Shown here: positions 62,393 through 64,000 of the stretch, piece after piece | How positions within the stretch are numbered: position 1 is the stretch's first letter | Layout of the letters: each line of letters opens with the position of its first letter | NCBI GenBank assembly: GCA_039619475.1 | Contig: CM077116.1 | Coordinates: 375,460,188 to 375,524,187, forward strand | Length of the DNA: 64,000 bases | Source: Icerya purchasi | Lineage: Eukaryota > Arthropoda > Insecta > Hemiptera > Monophlebidae | Direction of reading: 5' to 3' | Program-made: the position numbers and the translations under genes | Notes under the pieces: model-generated | What the model saw: the letters and a program-made list of their open reading frames with translations, nothing else | What the model was told of the DNA's origin: nothing | Database searches by the model: none

Positions 62393-63867
62393 ACATATAT
62401 ATTTATTTATTATTTATGCATTAGAAGTCAAAAACAAATTTTGTACATTTGAAGATATTTTAAAAATTTTCTAAAATTCTGCTGCATAAACAGTACTTAC
62501 GCGCGATAAAAAACCCGTAAATGTAATGTAGAGCGTATGGGAAAGGTGAATGCGTTTGTTATTCGGGCTTGTTGATGAAACACGCTCGAATTGTGAACCA
62601 AGTAATAGGTATTGTTTTTTCGCAAGATCACAGTTCGGAACTTGTAGCCCCGTATAGTGAAAATTTGATTATAAATAGAATTAATCGATTAATTTTTAAG
62701 GGACGTTCGGTAGCGAACATGGTTTGTCGAAGCCATTTTATGCTGTTTTCGACGTAGATTATACCGAAAGCCAGGGTTCGTTCTGCTGGCGTTATAATAA
62801 GCGGGTGTTTGTTTTTTTTTTAGATCAAGGGAAAATTTCGAATTTCACTAATAAACTATAAAAATGTATTTTATCGAATAGTGTTGATTCTTGTAGGATT
62901 GAAACAAATTACGAGAACATTTTATGATTTACCAAAATTAGAATGCGAATATTTTTTCTATTTCAAAATATTTATGAGACGTCGACTTTTAGTAATGATT
63001 TCATCGTAAAAAATTTTTTTATAATTTGTTTAAATTCTACAAGTATCAACACTAATGGAATGAAGACAACGATTTACCGCTTCTGACAAATCGAAAGTTA
63101 ATTTTAAATGCGCGTAGAGTTCACGAACTGTGGTCAATTTTAAAAATCTTCCGAGTCGTACACGATAAGCTGGATTTCAGTTTTGCTACGTGTCAAAATT
63201 TTTGCCGCAGCGTTAACGATTTTGAATTAGTTTCACATCGTCGTTTTGTGTTCCTGTACTGGGTTATTTATTGAGACAGATTTATTGTAAAACTCGACGG
63301 TAAAATTTTTCAAAACTGGTTTCAAAATTCGTTTCTGAATCTTTCTAATTTCGCGAAAGCTAACGGGTATGAAATTTTGTTTTTTTCCTATTTTTATGTT
63401 TCAAAAAGCGTCGTTGATACATCAATTTCTTCGAGAATCATGAGCAGAAAATTAAAATCAAAATCGCGAAGATGGTAAATAGAACTCTCGAAGAACGCTT
63501 GCGCGAGTTCCGTTGTTTCCGGACATCATCATCCGCAATGTTTTCAAAAAGTTGCCACAAATCTAACAGCGGAGCCACTGTGAAGCTATTTCGCTTTTCG
63601 GATTTCAGCTGGTAGCCGATGCGGGTAGCAGTTTTACCAGTTCATCGAAATGATGAAAGTTGATAAAAATGTTGCAAACCACTCAACGTTTTTAGCAAAA
63701 TATTTCGCAACCTAAAAATTAGTTGCTATAATGAACAAATTGATCAATCATCAGATTCTCCAATCTGTTATGTTAACCGACCATCACCATACGTTTTTCG
63801 CGGTTAGACCTTAGAAAACGTTTAATAGCTCGCTGTTGATCTGATTCCGGAATATATCAGCTAGCTA
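62393..63867. other. Non-coding AT-rich DNA
   Basis: No gene or repeat recognised. Confidence 0.45.
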
Positions 63868-64000
63868 TCCCGTAGCATAGTTGATTATTAGGCAGTGTAG
63901 TGTTTCGCTTGATTAGGACCAGATTCGAATCCCGCTACCGACAATTGGTACTTTCCAAAAATTTCACTCTCCCTGGATTGATTAGTTGACGCGTCCGAAA
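63868..64000 (+). mobile_element. tRNA-derived SINE head (third family), cut by window end
   Basis: An A box-like GTAGCATAGTTGATTA (63872-63887) and a B box AGATTCGAATCC (63921-63932) have pol III promoter spacing. CCGCTACCGACAATTGGTAC and a unique body follow, running off the window. Stem pairing is too poor for a true tRNA. It differs from the SINE heads at 35.4 and 47.7 kb. Confidence 0.6.

Overview
The window looks like intergenic or intronic DNA from a large, AT-rich arthropod genome, most likely an insect. It contains decayed eukaryotic transposons of the kinds common in insects (Jockey-, I-, RTE- and CR1/L2-like non-LTR retrotransposons, a Tc1/mariner copy, a Harbinger-type MITE, a Helitron-type helicase remnant and tRNA-derived SINEs). 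It also has many AT microsatellites and no operon structure, CRISPR array or rRNA. The mix would suit a hemipteran, but that is inference. I found no convincing intact host gene. The only small open frame worth attention outside the repeats is a saposin-like 95-residue frame at 53.6-53.9 kb.

Layout. 0.3-4.6 kb is a nested repeat block bounded by a 91-bp inverted repeat at about 96% identity. Inside it are a decayed Jockey element (minus), the 3' part of an RNase H-bearing I-like element (plus), and a long inverted repeat interrupted by a short I-family 3' end with a 7-bp target-site duplication. 6.6-7.7 kb is a second long inverted repeat. 8.0-8.2 kb has a GA tract, a 41-bp tandem duplication and TATA/initiator-like words. 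13.3-16.0 kb is a long I-like element (minus) with RT, RNase H and zinc-knuckle tail. 17.8-21.6 kb is the largest inverted repeat. 25.1-25.75 kb is a clean Harbinger-type MITE. 26.3-27.35 kb is a GC-richer island, and 30.6-31.0 kb holds a degenerate tandem repeat. 34.9-35.8 kb is a PIF1/Helitron helicase pseudogene split by a SINE with a 13-bp target duplication. 39.4-41.5 kb is the best preserved element, a Jockey-clade RT (plus).

46.7-47.5 kb is another GC-richer island. 47.7-48.6 kb has a second SINE type apparently inserted in an RTE fragment. 49.85-51.0 kb is another RTE element (minus), lying between two TA microsatellites. 54.6-55.1 kb is a second I-family fragment, and 56.3-57.0 kb a DD41D mariner remnant. 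60.2-61.0 kb is a near-perfect fold-back, followed at once by a 341-bp element with 17-bp terminal inverted repeats and an internal minisatellite. 62.0-62.4 kb is a CR1/L2-like RT tail, and the window ends in a third SINE type.

The sequences do not form a pathway. They record successive insertions: SINE into Helitron helicase, I-family 3' end into an inverted repeat, SINE into RTE. The most unusual feature is the density of long fold-back structures, several with TA microsatellites at their tips, which would give long hairpin RNAs if transcribed. All family assignments come from motifs read by eye; no database search was possible.
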